NCBI GenBank assembly: GCA_021773215.1
Contig: JAJFKM010000033.1
Location: forward strand, 62,001 to 126,000
Length of the DNA stretch: 64,000 nucleotides
From: Gammaproteobacteria bacterium
Lineage (GTDB): Bacteria; Pseudomonadota; Gammaproteobacteria; Eutrophobiales; Eutrophobiaceae
Direction: 5' to 3'
In this document: positions 47,367 to 56,619 of the stretch, piece by piece
How positions within the stretch are numbered: position 1 is the first letter of the stretch
Layout: every line of letters starts with the position of its first letter
Position numbers and translations under genes: made by a program
The notes under the pieces: generated by a model
Told to the model about the DNA's origin: nothing
The model's input: the letters and a program-made list of their open reading frames with translations, nothing else
Databases searched by the model: none

Positions 47367-50300
47367 TTACTTTTTTCGTTTTATGTATCTAAGTGCGCGA
47401 GGTTTAGCAATACCATAACCTTGAGCATAATCAACACCTATTTTTTTAAGCTCTTGAAAAACAGCATCGTTTTCCACAAATTCAGCAATGGTTTTTTTAC
47501 CCATAATCTGCCCAATCTCATTGATTGATTTCACCATTGCCCGATCGATTCGATCCGTTTTTATGTCCCTGACAAAGGCACCATCGATTTTCAGAAAGTC
47601 CACCGGCAAATTTTTCAAATAACCAAATGAAGAAACGCCGCTACCAAAATCATCTAATGCAAAACGACAACCTTTCTCTTTAACCTTTTTAATAAATCGT
47701 ATGGCATTGGCAAGATTCGCAATAGCTGATGTCTCAGTAATTTCAAAACATATTTTACTTGGGTTAACTAGATTCTCATCTAGTTTATCAATTAAAAATC
47801 CCATGAAATCGTCATTACCCAAGGTTTGTCCTGATAAATTAATGGTACACAATTCTAGTTTCTTTTGCTTAGCAGGGTGTGTTGCCAACCAATTAAATGC
47901 AGAACTGACTACCCAATGATCTATCTTTGTCGAAAGTCCAAACCGTTCTGCTGCAGGTAAGAATGCCCCCGGTGGAATAATATCGCCACCTTTTCCAAGC
48001 ATACGTATCAATAGTTCATAGTGTTCACCATGTTCTATACTCTGTTCGACTGGCACGATCTTTTGATAATACAATACAAATAAATCTTCTTCTAAAGCCC
48101 GGTTTATTTTGGCAACCCATTTCATTTCACCCCGATGTTGACTAACCTGCTTATCATCAACAGAATAAATATGTACTCGGTTTCTACCGGCATCCTTCGC
48201 AGCATAACAAGCGGCATCCGCCGCACTTAATACTTCATTCACGTTGCCAATTTCAACTGATAAGGGTACCAATCCAATACTCACACCTATAGAAAACTTT
48301 TTGTCTTGCCAGACAAAACGAAATTCTTCTACGGTAGCTCTCAATGAATCCGTAACGCGCCGTGCATGTGCAATATCACAATGTTCCATCAATACACCAA
48401 ATTCATCCCCACCCAGCCTTGCTAAGGTGTCTCGTTTTCTGACCTTGCTTAATAATATTTCACTTAACTGCCTCAGTAATTCATCTCCCGCCAAATGCCC
48501 ACAGGTATCATTAATAACCTTGAATTGATCAAGGTCGAGATAGCAAATTGCATGTTCACCAGGCGTAGTTTGATTAGCTTCAATGATACGCTGAAGTCGT
48601 CGTTCGAACTCTGATCGATTTACAAGACCGGTCAACGCATCATGCGTCGCCTGATAAGATAATTCTTCTGAGAGATGAAAAGCTTCCGAGATATCCTCGC
48701 AGACAATAAACAAGGAAGTATCCCCTTGCGTATCATTTACAACTCGAACTGTTTCCCTGACCATAATAATGTTTCCATCTTTGTGTAACTTGCGCAGGTC
48801 CCATCGATGGACAATATTAGGCAGATCAAAACAATGCTGTAATTTCTCTCTTGCTATTTCTATATCATGTTTATGAATAAGCTTTGTAACATTTTTTCCT
48901 TTCAATTCAATAACGTCATAACCAAGGTGGTTCGCACCGTATTCATTAACAGTCAAGATAGTGCCATCCATGCTAGTATTAAAAAACATCGCCGGTGTAT
49001 CGTCATATAGTGTGCGAAATTGAAGCTCACTTGCCGACAAGGCGACACTTATTCTTTTTTGTTCTGATATATCAACATGGGTTCCAACCATTCGAACCAC
49101 ATCACCAACACTATTTTTTACGCCGAAACCTCGAGACAAGATATCGACGTAATGCCCATCCTTATGTAACATACGAAATTCGATACTAAATTTATCTACT
49201 TTACCGGAAGTATACTCATCGACCAGCATGAATGTTTTCTCTATGTCATCTGGATGTAATAATGATTTAAATGCTTCAATTCCATTATGTACATCATCAA
49301 GCTTATAACCCAGCATACTTTTCCATCGTGGAGAGTAGTAAATATCATTCGTATCCATTTTCCAATCCCATAAACCATCACTGGCACCATCCATGGCCAG
49401 GGTAAAACGTTCTTCACTCTCTCTTAATGCTATCGCTATTTTTTCACGTTCAAAAATACCACCAAGAATCTGGGAAATATGCTCCATCAAGGAGACGTTT
49501 TCAGCAGATTCTTGTACTACATGAAAATAATTTCCGAATGTGCCAATGACAGAACCATCTGTCGCACGGATCGGCACTGAGAAGCTTGATTTAAGATTAT
49601 AAAGCAGAGCCAGCTTAGAATAATCTTTCCAGAGCGGGTCATTTGCAATATCAGGTACAATAATAGTCTCATTTAAAAATGCTGCCGTTCCACAACTACC
49701 TACACAAGGTCCAATTTTAAATCCGTCAATCGCGTCAAGATATTCTGCTGGCAGACTGGGGGCAGCGACTGACCATAGATGTTTACCGTTTTCATCAAGT
49801 AAACGTATTGAACATTTTACATCAACAAATAGCTCTTCAATTTTATTGATTACCAAGCAACATAATTCGTTAAAAGATGGGTTTTGATAAATGATTTGAA
49901 ATATCTCATTCTCTAACTTGAGGAGTGCTTCTGCTTTTTTATTTTCATCCTTGACGCGAAGAGTTTGAATACCATAACCAAGATTAGTGGCAAGATGTTC
50001 TAGTAAATAGACTTCTTCAACATCAAATGCATTTATTTCTTTGGCATAGATCAAGAGACAACCAAATGATTCTTCACTTATGTTTAATGGCAATGCAATC
50101 ATAGAAGCATAGCCTCTTTCCAAGGCAGAATTTCGCCATGGTGTAAAAACAGAATCTTTAGATAAATCGCGACAAATATAAGGATTGTTTGTTCGTATGC
50201 AAATGCCAACAGGACCTCTTCCTCTTGATTTGTCATCCCATGAAAAAAAGTTTTCCAGATAGCCTGCTTCATATCCGGAATTAGCTTTAGGTATAACTTG

Positions 50301-50819
50301 TTTTTTTCCACCTTGTTCTGCATAGCCTACCCATGCCATCCTATAATCACCTACATTGATAAGAATTTCGCAGATGGATTGCAGTAATTTTTTTTCATCA
50401 GCAATGTCTACCAGCGATTGATTACATTGGTTTATAACCATCAAGGCACGATTAGTCCTGCTTAATAATGCTTCTGTAAGTTTAAGTTCGCTTACATCCC
50501 TTGTAATGGATAATGTACATTTCTCGCCACCATGCTCGACTATAGAAGTAGAGATCGTACCCGGGTAAGTTTCGCCATTTTTTCTTTTAAATTCGAATTC
50601 GTGATTACTTAGGTATCCCTTGTCTTTTAACAAACTTACATATTCTTCTCGATCTTCATTTGAAGACCATATCCCCAACTCAAGACTCGTTTTACCTAAT
50701 GCCTCTTCTTCAGTAAAACCGGTTGCACGAGTGAACCCGTTATTCACCTCTATCATTTTCCCATCGTTGAGTCGCGTCATAACGATAATGTCCGGGCTGG
50801 TTTCTATCGCTTCTGTCAA
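47367..50819 (-). CDS. PAS/GAF/GGDEF/EAL protein, 3' part of a frameshift-split gene
   Basis: This 1150-codon frame has a PAS domain (about 1-115), two GAF domains (about 130-295 and 310-465), PAS-PAC repeats (about 470-720), a GGDEF domain with ARLGGDEFG and an I-site RKRD five residues before it, and an EAL domain (about 915-1145; ELLIR, EITETS, LDDFGSGVSSFGYL). It begins at a TTG that overlaps the previous frame. Read backwards, this frame continues as KTQKRLTEAIE up to a stop in an A-run, which is typical mid-PAS linker sequence, so it is probably not an independent start. It would both make and degrade c-di-GMP, or do one of these. Confidence 0.85.
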   Translation of the reverse strand: MTEAIETSPDIIVMTRLNDGKMIEVNNGFTRATGFTEEEALGKTSLELGIWSSNEDREEYVSLLKDKGYLSNHEFEFKRKNGETYPGTISTSIVEHGGEKCTLSITRDVSELKLTEALLSRTNRALMVINQCNQSLVDIADEKKLLQSICEILINVGDYRMAWVGYAEQGGKKQVIPKANSGYEAGYLENFFSWDDKSRGRGPVGICIRTNNPYICRDLSKDSVFTPWRNSALERGYASMIALPLNISEESFGCLLIYAKEINAFDVEEVYLLEHLATNLGYGIQTLRVKDENKKAEALLKLENEIFQIIYQNPSFNELCCLVINKIEELFVDVKCSIRLLDENGKHLWSVAAPSLPAEYLDAIDGFKIGPCVGSCGTAAFLNETIIVPDIANDPLWKDYSKLALLYNLKSSFSVPIRATDGSVIGTFGNYFHVVQESAENVSLMEHISQILGGIFEREKIAIALRESEERFTLAMDGASDGLWDWKMDTNDIYYSPRWKSMLGYKLDDVHNGIEAFKSLLHPDDIEKTFMLVDEYTSGKVDKFSIEFRMLHKDGHYVDILSRGFGVKNSVGDVVRMVGTHVDISEQKRISVALSASELQFRTLYDDTPAMFFNTSMDGTILTVNEYGANHLGYDVIELKGKNVTKLIHKHDIEIAREKLQHCFDLPNIVHRWDLRKLHKDGNIIMVRETVRVVNDTQGDTSLFIVCEDISEAFHLSEELSYQATHDALTGLVNRSEFERRLQRIIEANQTTPGEHAICYLDLDQFKVINDTCGHLAGDELLRQLSEILLSKVRKRDTLARLGGDEFGVLMEHCDIAHARRVTDSLRATVEEFRFVWQDKKFSIGVSIGLVPLSVEIGNVNEVLSAADAACYAAKDAGRNRVHIYSVDDKQVSQHRGEMKWVAKINRALEEDLFVLYYQKIVPVEQSIEHGEHYELLIRMLGKGGDIIPPGAFLPAAERFGLSTKIDHWVVSSAFNWLATHPAKQKKLELCTINLSGQTLGNDDFMGFLIDKLDENLVNPSKICFEITETSAIANLANAIRFIKKVKEKGCRFALDDFGSGVSSFGYLKNLPVDFLKIDGAFVRDIKTDRIDRAMVKSINEIGQIMGKKTIAEFVENDAVFQELKKIGVDYAQGYGIAKPRALRYIKRKK

Positions 50820-52021
50820 ACGTTTTTGAGTTTTTTAAATGCTTCTTCGGTTTCCTTTTGATGCGTCATATTAAACATAACGCCGCGTAATCTATCCGGA
50901 GTGCCTGACACTCCATTGACGACATGAACTAAATCTTTTATCCAAACAATTGAGTCATCTGCTGCAAGCATACGATATTCAAACTGATGATCCTTACCAT
51001 GCTCAGTTTGAGCAGCAATGTATTGATAGGCAGAATCGCGATCGTCAGGGTGAATATTATCTAACCAAAAGTTTTCTTGATACCAATCCTCTATGGGGTA
51101 TCCCAAAATTTTCTTTGCTGGTGCACTAACAAAGGTAAACCGGAAATCTGGCAAACTCACTTCCCAAACAATCGCATCAATATCATTTATAAGAGTACTG
51201 AATTGTTGTTCTCTTTCTTTTAGTGAGAGTTCTATTTTCTTTCGATCAGTAATATCACGTGTGACTGCAAGATGCTCAATAACATAACCGGAACTATCTT
51301 TTACTGGACGAGCATGGGTTTCCATCCACCTTTGGTTTCCTTTTAATCCCACAATCTCAAATTCAAGTACAACCGTCTCGCCTGCGAACACACGCTGATT
51401 TAGTGATTTGAAATTTTCCCGATGCTCTTTTGCAATTAAATCATAAATACATAAGCCCTTTACCTGTTGTAACGAATCAGCTTCTATCATTGCCAGCCCA
51501 GCAGCATTCATGTAAATCAATCCACCGTCTTTCCCAATTTGTTTAAAACACTCAGGTTGTAGTTCAATCAAATGTTGAAATTTTTGATATTTAAATTCAA
51601 TTTCCTTGAATCGTTTTCTTTCCTCTAATGTTTGATCTGTAATATCCTGAATAAAACAATAATGACTGACGGGTGATTTATCATTCTCCAATCCCTTGAC
51701 CATAACGGCATGATGGTAAAAGACTGTAGAATTTTTACGGATACCTCGAAGATTTACTTCAGATCGACCCAGCTTTGTCATTTCTTTACAGGCACTTTCT
51801 GCTGAACCAATATCATCTTGATGGATTGTCTCTTCCCAACACATCCCCATCATATCTTCAGGTTGATAACCATAGACCTCTGCATAATCAGCATTGACAC
51901 TAAGATAATTGCCTTGCCTGTCTATGCGGGCTATACATTCATGTGCATGCTCGAATATATCGCTGACATTCGAAGCCGATTCGATTTTTTGTTTTATGGG
52001 TGTGTCAGTATTTTTAAGCAT
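50816..52021 (-). CDS. PAS-domain sensor, 5' part of the frameshift-split gene
   Basis: This 401-codon frame has three PAS/PAC units (about 18-135, 140-265, 270-395) and no output domain. It ends abruptly after EEAFKKLKNV. The next frame on the same strand is offset by -1 at a six-base A-run (plus 50831-50836). One extra A would give KKTQKRLTEAIETSPD and a continuous protein of about 1550 residues with five or six PAS, two GAF, GGDEF and EAL. It faces pyk across a 338-base gap with twin CRP sites. Confidence 0.82.
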   Translation of the reverse strand: MLKNTDTPIKQKIESASNVSDIFEHAHECIARIDRQGNYLSVNADYAEVYGYQPEDMMGMCWEETIHQDDIGSAESACKEMTKLGRSEVNLRGIRKNSTVFYHHAVMVKGLENDKSPVSHYCFIQDITDQTLEERKRFKEIEFKYQKFQHLIELQPECFKQIGKDGGLIYMNAAGLAMIEADSLQQVKGLCIYDLIAKEHRENFKSLNQRVFAGETVVLEFEIVGLKGNQRWMETHARPVKDSSGYVIEHLAVTRDITDRKKIELSLKEREQQFSTLINDIDAIVWEVSLPDFRFTFVSAPAKKILGYPIEDWYQENFWLDNIHPDDRDSAYQYIAAQTEHGKDHQFEYRMLAADDSIVWIKDLVHVVNGVSGTPDRLRGVMFNMTHQKETEEAFKKLKNV

Positions 52022-52132
52022 CGTGAAAAATAAATTAAAGTACTACGCCAATGTGTATTATCCCTAAACGTTGTTACATGCACGATCCTGTATGGCTCTC
52101 TATCTGGAGCGTCAGGAATTTATTATTTCTTA

Positions 52133-52166
52133 AGTATAAGTGTAGTTATATTGCTACACTTATACT
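52133..52166. promoter_or_regulatory. 13-bp perfect hairpin in the PAS-gene/pyk divergent gap
   Basis: AGTATAAGTGTAG (52133-52145) pairs exactly with CTACACTTATACT (52154-52166) around an 8-base loop. It lies upstream of both divergent genes, so it is not a terminator of either. It could be an operator or a 5' UTR structure. It is 10 bases from the first CRP site. Confidence 0.6.
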
Positions 52167-52175
52167 GATTTAAAA

Positions 52176-52208
52176 TGTGATGCAGTTCACACTGTGATGC
52201 AGTTCACA
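52176..52208. promoter_or_regulatory. Two tandem perfect CRP/Vfr binding sites upstream of pyk
   Basis: TGTGATGCAGTTCACA occurs at 52176-52191 and again, identically, at 52193-52208. Each is a perfect TGTGA-N6-TCACA match to the cAMP-CRP consensus. The repeat unit is 17 bases. The sites lie about 150 bases upstream of pyk and 155-190 bases upstream of the PAS gene, so either gene could be the target. Confidence 0.87.
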
Positions 52209-52359
52209 TAATAGAATATATTTACAATATCTGTGCCAATGCCGATATATTCCTATTAGATGCTACGAAATAATATTAATAATGCTAATTAGAATTTAAT
52301 ACTTATCACGTATGCCACTGAAACATATAATTAATTAACACTTTAGGACGTATAGGATT

Positions 52360-53814
52360 ATGTCGATAATTACTCAAATTAATTTACTAAAAAAGCGCCG
52401 TACCAAGATTATCGCTACTTTGGGACCAGCGAGTAGTGAGCCAGATCAAATTCGGAAATTAATAAAGGCGGGGGTTAATATCTTTCGTCAGAACATGTCT
52501 CACGGAGATCATAGTTATCACAAAGAAACCTATGCCCGAATTCGTGAAGCAGCCAAAGACCTTGATCTAACAGTCGGTATTTTGGCGGATCTTTGCGGCC
52601 CCAAAATACGAACCGGAAAATTCAACAAAGGAAGTATTGAATTAAAAAATAATGATTCGGTCGTCGTTACCACGCGTGATGTTGAAGGTAAACCAGGCCT
52701 GATCCCTTCACAGTATTCCTCGCTGGCCGATGATGTAGAACCTGAAGACAGAATATTGCTCGCGGACGGCACACTCGAGTTAGAAGTCGACAGCATCGAA
52801 GGCACAGAAATTTCTTGTACTGTTATCTACGGCGGCACCTTGGGTAACCATAAAGGCATTAACTTACCTGGTGTAAAAGTATCAGCACCGTCGCTTACTG
52901 ATAAAGATAAAGCAGATGCAAAACTGGCACTTGAGTTGGGAGTCGATTTTCTAGCACTTTCTTTCGTACGTTCTGCAGAAGATATTCATGACTTAAAAAA
53001 ATTAATACAATCGCATAACAGTGACGCACGTATCATTGCAAAAATAGAAAAACCAGAGGCTCTGGATGAGGCTAGTGCGATCCTTGATGCCGCAGATGGC
53101 ATTATGGTTGCTCGCGGTGATTTAGGTGTTGAACTCAATCCCGAACAAGTCCCGGTTGCACAACATCAATTGATTGATCTTGCCCGTAAAAAATTCAAAC
53201 CTGTCATAGTCGCAACGCAAATGCTGGAATCAATGATTGAAAACGCGCGCCCGACACGTGCCGAGGTAACCGATGTTGCTTATGCAGTAACACTGGGCAC
53301 AGATGCCATTATGCTATCTGGTGAGACTGCAGTAGGTGCTTTTCCAATTGAAGCAGTAAAAATGATGGACCGTGTTGCACGACAAACAGAATCCTATCTT
53401 TGGACTCACGATGCTTATAGTGCGAAGCTGCCTGATACTCATTCAAAAATAGCAATGCCTGTTTGGGAGGCCGTCGCAAATTCAATGGCGCAAATGGCTC
53501 AAGATCTAAAAGTACACGCAGTCGTTGTTATTTCACAAAGCGGCATGTCTGCAGCAACAATGAGTTCAGTAAGGCCAGCCGCACCCGTTGTTACAATAAC
53601 CAGTCGCCCGGATATTTGCCGAAAAATTGCAATGCTATGGGGAGTAATACCTGTCCTTTCAGAGAATGCCGGGAAGTCCAACCCTAATGTATTAGCAAGA
53701 AAAGTGGTTCTTGATGAAGGCCTGGCTTTGGTTGGGGAAAAAATACTACTTGTACGTGGTTTTCACAGTGACACTGCATTGAACACACCTTCAGTCACTG
53801 TGATAACCGTCTAG
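52360..53814 (+). CDS. pyk: Pyruvate kinase
   Basis: Pyk converts PEP and ADP to pyruvate and ATP. The 484-residue protein has RTKIIATLGPASSEP near residue 14, ADLCGPKIRTG near 76, the signature ARIIAKIEKPEALDEAS near 225 with the catalytic lysine, MVARGDLGVEL, and ATQMLESMIENARPTRAEVTDVA near 285. A C-terminal effector domain is present. It runs convergently with cysI-DUF934 downstream. Twin CRP sites upstream suggest catabolite control. Confidence 0.97.
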   Translation: MSIITQINLLKKRRTKIIATLGPASSEPDQIRKLIKAGVNIFRQNMSHGDHSYHKETYARIREAAKDLDLTVGILADLCGPKIRTGKFNKGSIELKNNDSVVVTTRDVEGKPGLIPSQYSSLADDVEPEDRILLADGTLELEVDSIEGTEISCTVIYGGTLGNHKGINLPGVKVSAPSLTDKDKADAKLALELGVDFLALSFVRSAEDIHDLKKLIQSHNSDARIIAKIEKPEALDEASAILDAADGIMVARGDLGVELNPEQVPVAQHQLIDLARKKFKPVIVATQMLESMIENARPTRAEVTDVAYAVTLGTDAIMLSGETAVGAFPIEAVKMMDRVARQTESYLWTHDAYSAKLPDTHSKIAMPVWEAVANSMAQMAQDLKVHAVVVISQSGMSAATMSSVRPAAPVVTITSRPDICRKIAMLWGVIPVLSENAGKSNPNVLARKVVLDEGLALVGEKILLVRGFHSDTALNTPSVTVITV

Positions 53815-53833
53815 TTAACTACTTCAGTTTAAG

Positions 53834-54322
53834 CTATCTCAATTTATAGATAGGTACTGCATCATCCGCTGCTGCCTGGTAACGCACAGAGAAATCATTA
53901 AAACTTTTCAATGCATCTTCAGCATCTTTGCCTTCACTTACTTGAAAACAATCGATACCACAACGGAACATAAAAAACATTTGATCACGTAATACGTCAC
54001 CAATCGCGCGTAATTCACCTTCAAAATTATAACGGTCACGTAACATTCGCGCATGCGTATAGGAACGACCATCTTTAAACGCCGGAAAATCGAGTCCAAT
54101 AATAGAAAACTGTCCCAAGTCGTCAGACAATTCTTCTGTCTCTATATCGCCATCAATCCAGACAGCATGTGCTGTATCTTGCTTTAATAATTCATCACGA
54201 TTCGCCCGCCAATACGAGAAAGGTAAAATGACATTCCCTTCAGGAATTGGTGCTGAATCGTCTAATTCACGTGCGATGACCCAATCATCATCACTAATCT
54301 TTTTGTCTTTAATTATTCGCAT
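53834..54322 (-). CDS. DUF934 protein linked to sulfite reductase
   Basis: This 162-residue protein of the DUF934 (CysH-operon-associated) family starts at MRIIKDKKISDDDW. Conserved parts are FSYWRANRDEL near residue 43, FSIIGLDFPAFKDGRSYTHARMLRDR near 70 and GELRAIGDVLRDQMFFMFRCGIDCF near 100. The longer frame reading back to 54439 runs only over cysI sequence, so I take the internal ATG, which overlaps the cysI stop by 14 bases. Members nearly always follow cysI in Pseudomonas-like genomes. A role in assembling or serving sulfite reductase is inferred from that. Confidence 0.88.
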   Translation of the reverse strand: MRIIKDKKISDDDWVIARELDDSAPIPEGNVILPFSYWRANRDELLKQDTAHAVWIDGDIETEELSDDLGQFSIIGLDFPAFKDGRSYTHARMLRDRYNFEGELRAIGDVLRDQMFFMFRCGIDCFQVSEGKDAEDALKSFNDFSVRYQAAADDAVPIYKLR

Positions 54323-55994
54323 AAGCTTTTTCCTTAACTGCTGTCTTCGGATAAACACGATCCTTGAATGGTGTAATACCGACTCGGCGATAGGTATCCA
54401 GAAAACGTTCCTCATCTTGGCGCAGTTCGACATAGACATCTAGCAACTTACTAATCACATCGGCAACTTCTTCCTTAGCGATAGAGGGTCCGAGACGATC
54501 ACCTAAACAAGCATCTTCTTCAGCAGAGCCTCCAAGCGTTAGCTGATAAAACTCCTCGTCTTTTTTCCTGACGCCGAGAATACCTATATGCCCGACGTGA
54601 TGATGCCCACAGGCATTCATACATCCAGACATCTTGATCTTTAAGTCACCTATATCGTGTAAATAATCAATGTCATCAAATTTTTCATTAATTTGTTTGG
54701 CAATTGGGATAGAGCCCGCATTTGCTAATGCACAAAAATCAAGACCAGGGCAACAGATCATATCTGTCAACAATCCTATATTTGCAGTTGCCAGATTTTT
54801 TTCAGAAAGCTTTTCCCAAAGAGAAAACAAATCAGCTTGTTTAACATTCGGTAAAACCAGATTTTGATCATGCGTTACAACAATTTCGCCATAACTATAT
54901 TGATCAGCAAGCTCAGCAATATGATCCATTTGTTCATCAGTTGCATCGCCTGGTGCAATACCCGGGGCTTTTAAAGAGACAACTACCGCTTTGTAACCTG
55001 CCACCCGATGCGTAAACAGATTTCGTTTTGCCCAGTTTGAAAAAGCTTTATTTGATTTTTCTGCTTCATCAAAACTACTGTCCTCAGCTGCATTCTTATC
55101 ATACTCAGGAGATGTAAAAAATCCTTTGACGCGATTAATTTCTTTTTGATCAAGTTTTAAGACACTATCTTTTATATGCGACCATTCTTCCTCAACTTGT
55201 CGGGTAAACTCCTCTTTACCCAGGTCATTAACCAATATTTTGATACGGGCTCGATACATATTGTCTCTACGGCCAAATCGATTATAGACACGTAATATTG
55301 CTTCAAGATAAGAAAGCAAATGTTGCTTCTCAAGGAATGGTCTTATACTTGGCCCGATAAATGGCGTGCGACCTAGGCCACCACCAACAATCACATTAAA
55401 ACCGACTTCACCTGCATCATTTTTGACCAGATAAAGACCAATATCATGAACTTTTACAGCAGCACGATCATGCGTTGCTCCTGAGACTGCAATCTTGAAT
55501 TTTCTGGGTAAGAATGAAAACTCAGGATGGAATGTGGACCATTGTCGAATTATTTCACAATAAGGTCTTGGATCTTCTAACTCATCTTCAGCAATACCAG
55601 CAAACTGATCGGATGTCGTATTACGAATGTCATTGCCACTGGTTTGAATCGCATGCATTTCAACACTGGCAAGATCAGCCAAGATATCAGGCACCGTTTC
55701 TAGTGCTGGCCAGTTAAACTGAACATTCTGGCGGGTACTAAAGTGAGCATAATTCTTGTCGTACTTTCGGGAAATATGGGCCAACATTCTTAATTGCTCG
55801 CTTGATAGCAAACCATAAGGAATCGCGACCCTTAGCATGGGCGCATAGCGTTGAACATATAGTCCATTCATCAGGCGTAATGGACGATATTCATCCTCAG
55901 TCAGTTTACCCGCTAAAAAACGCTCGGTTTGGTCACGGAATTGAGCCACTCGTTCATCAACGATGGTCTGATCGTAATTATCGTACTTATACAT
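54309..55994 (-). CDS. cysI: Sulfite (nitrite/sulfite) reductase haemoprotein, CysI type
   Basis: This is a sirohaem/4Fe-4S enzyme that reduces sulfite to sulfide for cysteine synthesis. The 561-residue protein has the two nitrite/sulfite reductase ferredoxin-like half domains and the cofactor cysteines CPGLDFC near residue 425 and GCMNACGHHHVGH near 470. Basic residues that bind sulfite and sirohaem lie in ISRKYDKNYAHFSTRQNVQFN near 90. The DUF934 partner overlaps its end. The Pseudomonas-like arrangement makes sulfite the likely substrate. Assimilatory nitrite reduction is the alternative. No ferredoxin or CysJ gene is adjacent. Confidence 0.9.
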   Translation of the reverse strand: MYKYDNYDQTIVDERVAQFRDQTERFLAGKLTEDEYRPLRLMNGLYVQRYAPMLRVAIPYGLLSSEQLRMLAHISRKYDKNYAHFSTRQNVQFNWPALETVPDILADLASVEMHAIQTSGNDIRNTTSDQFAGIAEDELEDPRPYCEIIRQWSTFHPEFSFLPRKFKIAVSGATHDRAAVKVHDIGLYLVKNDAGEVGFNVIVGGGLGRTPFIGPSIRPFLEKQHLLSYLEAILRVYNRFGRRDNMYRARIKILVNDLGKEEFTRQVEEEWSHIKDSVLKLDQKEINRVKGFFTSPEYDKNAAEDSSFDEAEKSNKAFSNWAKRNLFTHRVAGYKAVVVSLKAPGIAPGDATDEQMDHIAELADQYSYGEIVVTHDQNLVLPNVKQADLFSLWEKLSEKNLATANIGLLTDMICCPGLDFCALANAGSIPIAKQINEKFDDIDYLHDIGDLKIKMSGCMNACGHHHVGHIGILGVRKKDEEFYQLTLGGSAEEDACLGDRLGPSIAKEEVADVISKLLDVYVELRQDEERFLDTYRRVGITPFKDRVYPKTAVKEKAYANN

Positions 55995-56245
55995 ATGATT
56001 GGTGTATGTCCTACAGTTTTAACGGATGCGAAAGATAGCAGTAAGTTTTAAGACGGAAAAGGAATGAATTTTACTATATTTATTCGTAATTGTTATATAA
56101 ATCAGCCACTATTTTCGTCGGGTAGATGATAACCGAATTCAGTTTAAATCAAAGGCTTTGTAGCTATTTAATAATTTACGAAGATTAATACTTAGTGAAA
56201 GGTAATTGCTCAAGATTGATATGAGCACCTGGTAATCTGGGTTTG

Positions 56246-56458
56246 TTACTCAGAAAACTGATATTTCGCGAGCAAACTTCTGCCCTTACGGGTTAGATAT
56301 CCTTCTGGATCGATAAACCCCTTGGTTTTCGCCATTTTGAATAGGCTGTCAGGTTGCTGCTTTGATAAATAAACCAAGCCATCACCATAGCGGCACTCCA
56401 AGACTTTGGCGATATCTGATTCTAAATTCTGATCTGATTCTGATGATAATTGACTCAA
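56246..56458 (-). CDS. Small hypothetical protein (70 residues)
   Basis: This short ORF has AGGAG close to the ATG (ATTAGTTGAG upstream is weak, TTTAGGAGTATTAG is better). The C-terminal half, MAKTKGFIDPEGYLTRKGR, looks like a small winged-helix or DNA-binding tail, with an acidic N-terminus. I recognise no family. It is separated by about 160 AT-rich bases from zapE upstream on the same strand. Confidence 0.55.
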   Translation of the reverse strand: MSQLSSESDQNLESDIAKVLECRYGDGLVYLSKQQPDSLFKMAKTKGFIDPEGYLTRKGRSLLAKYQFSE

Positions 56459-56619
56459 CTAATACTCCTAAATGACAAATTAATTAAAACTATATAATTC
56501 ATATATATTAAATAGTTATATAGATTACTTAAATTTAAATGTCAAATAAATCTTCTATCTTGTGATCTGATAGACATATTTTAAGGATTGGCCGAGGAAT
56601 AACTGGTTTTATACATTTT

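Noticed and set aside
50816-50840. Programmed -1 ribosomal frameshift in the PAS/GGDEF/EAL gene
   Set aside because: The A-run is not in the X-XXY-YYZ phase needed: a slip in the P site would pair with TAA. Mutation, slippage in transcription or sequencing error fit better.
54323-54439. Longer start for the DUF934 gene (39 extra codons)
   Set aside because: The extension lies wholly over cysI codons and does not resemble the family. The internal ATG gives the normal DUF934 start.
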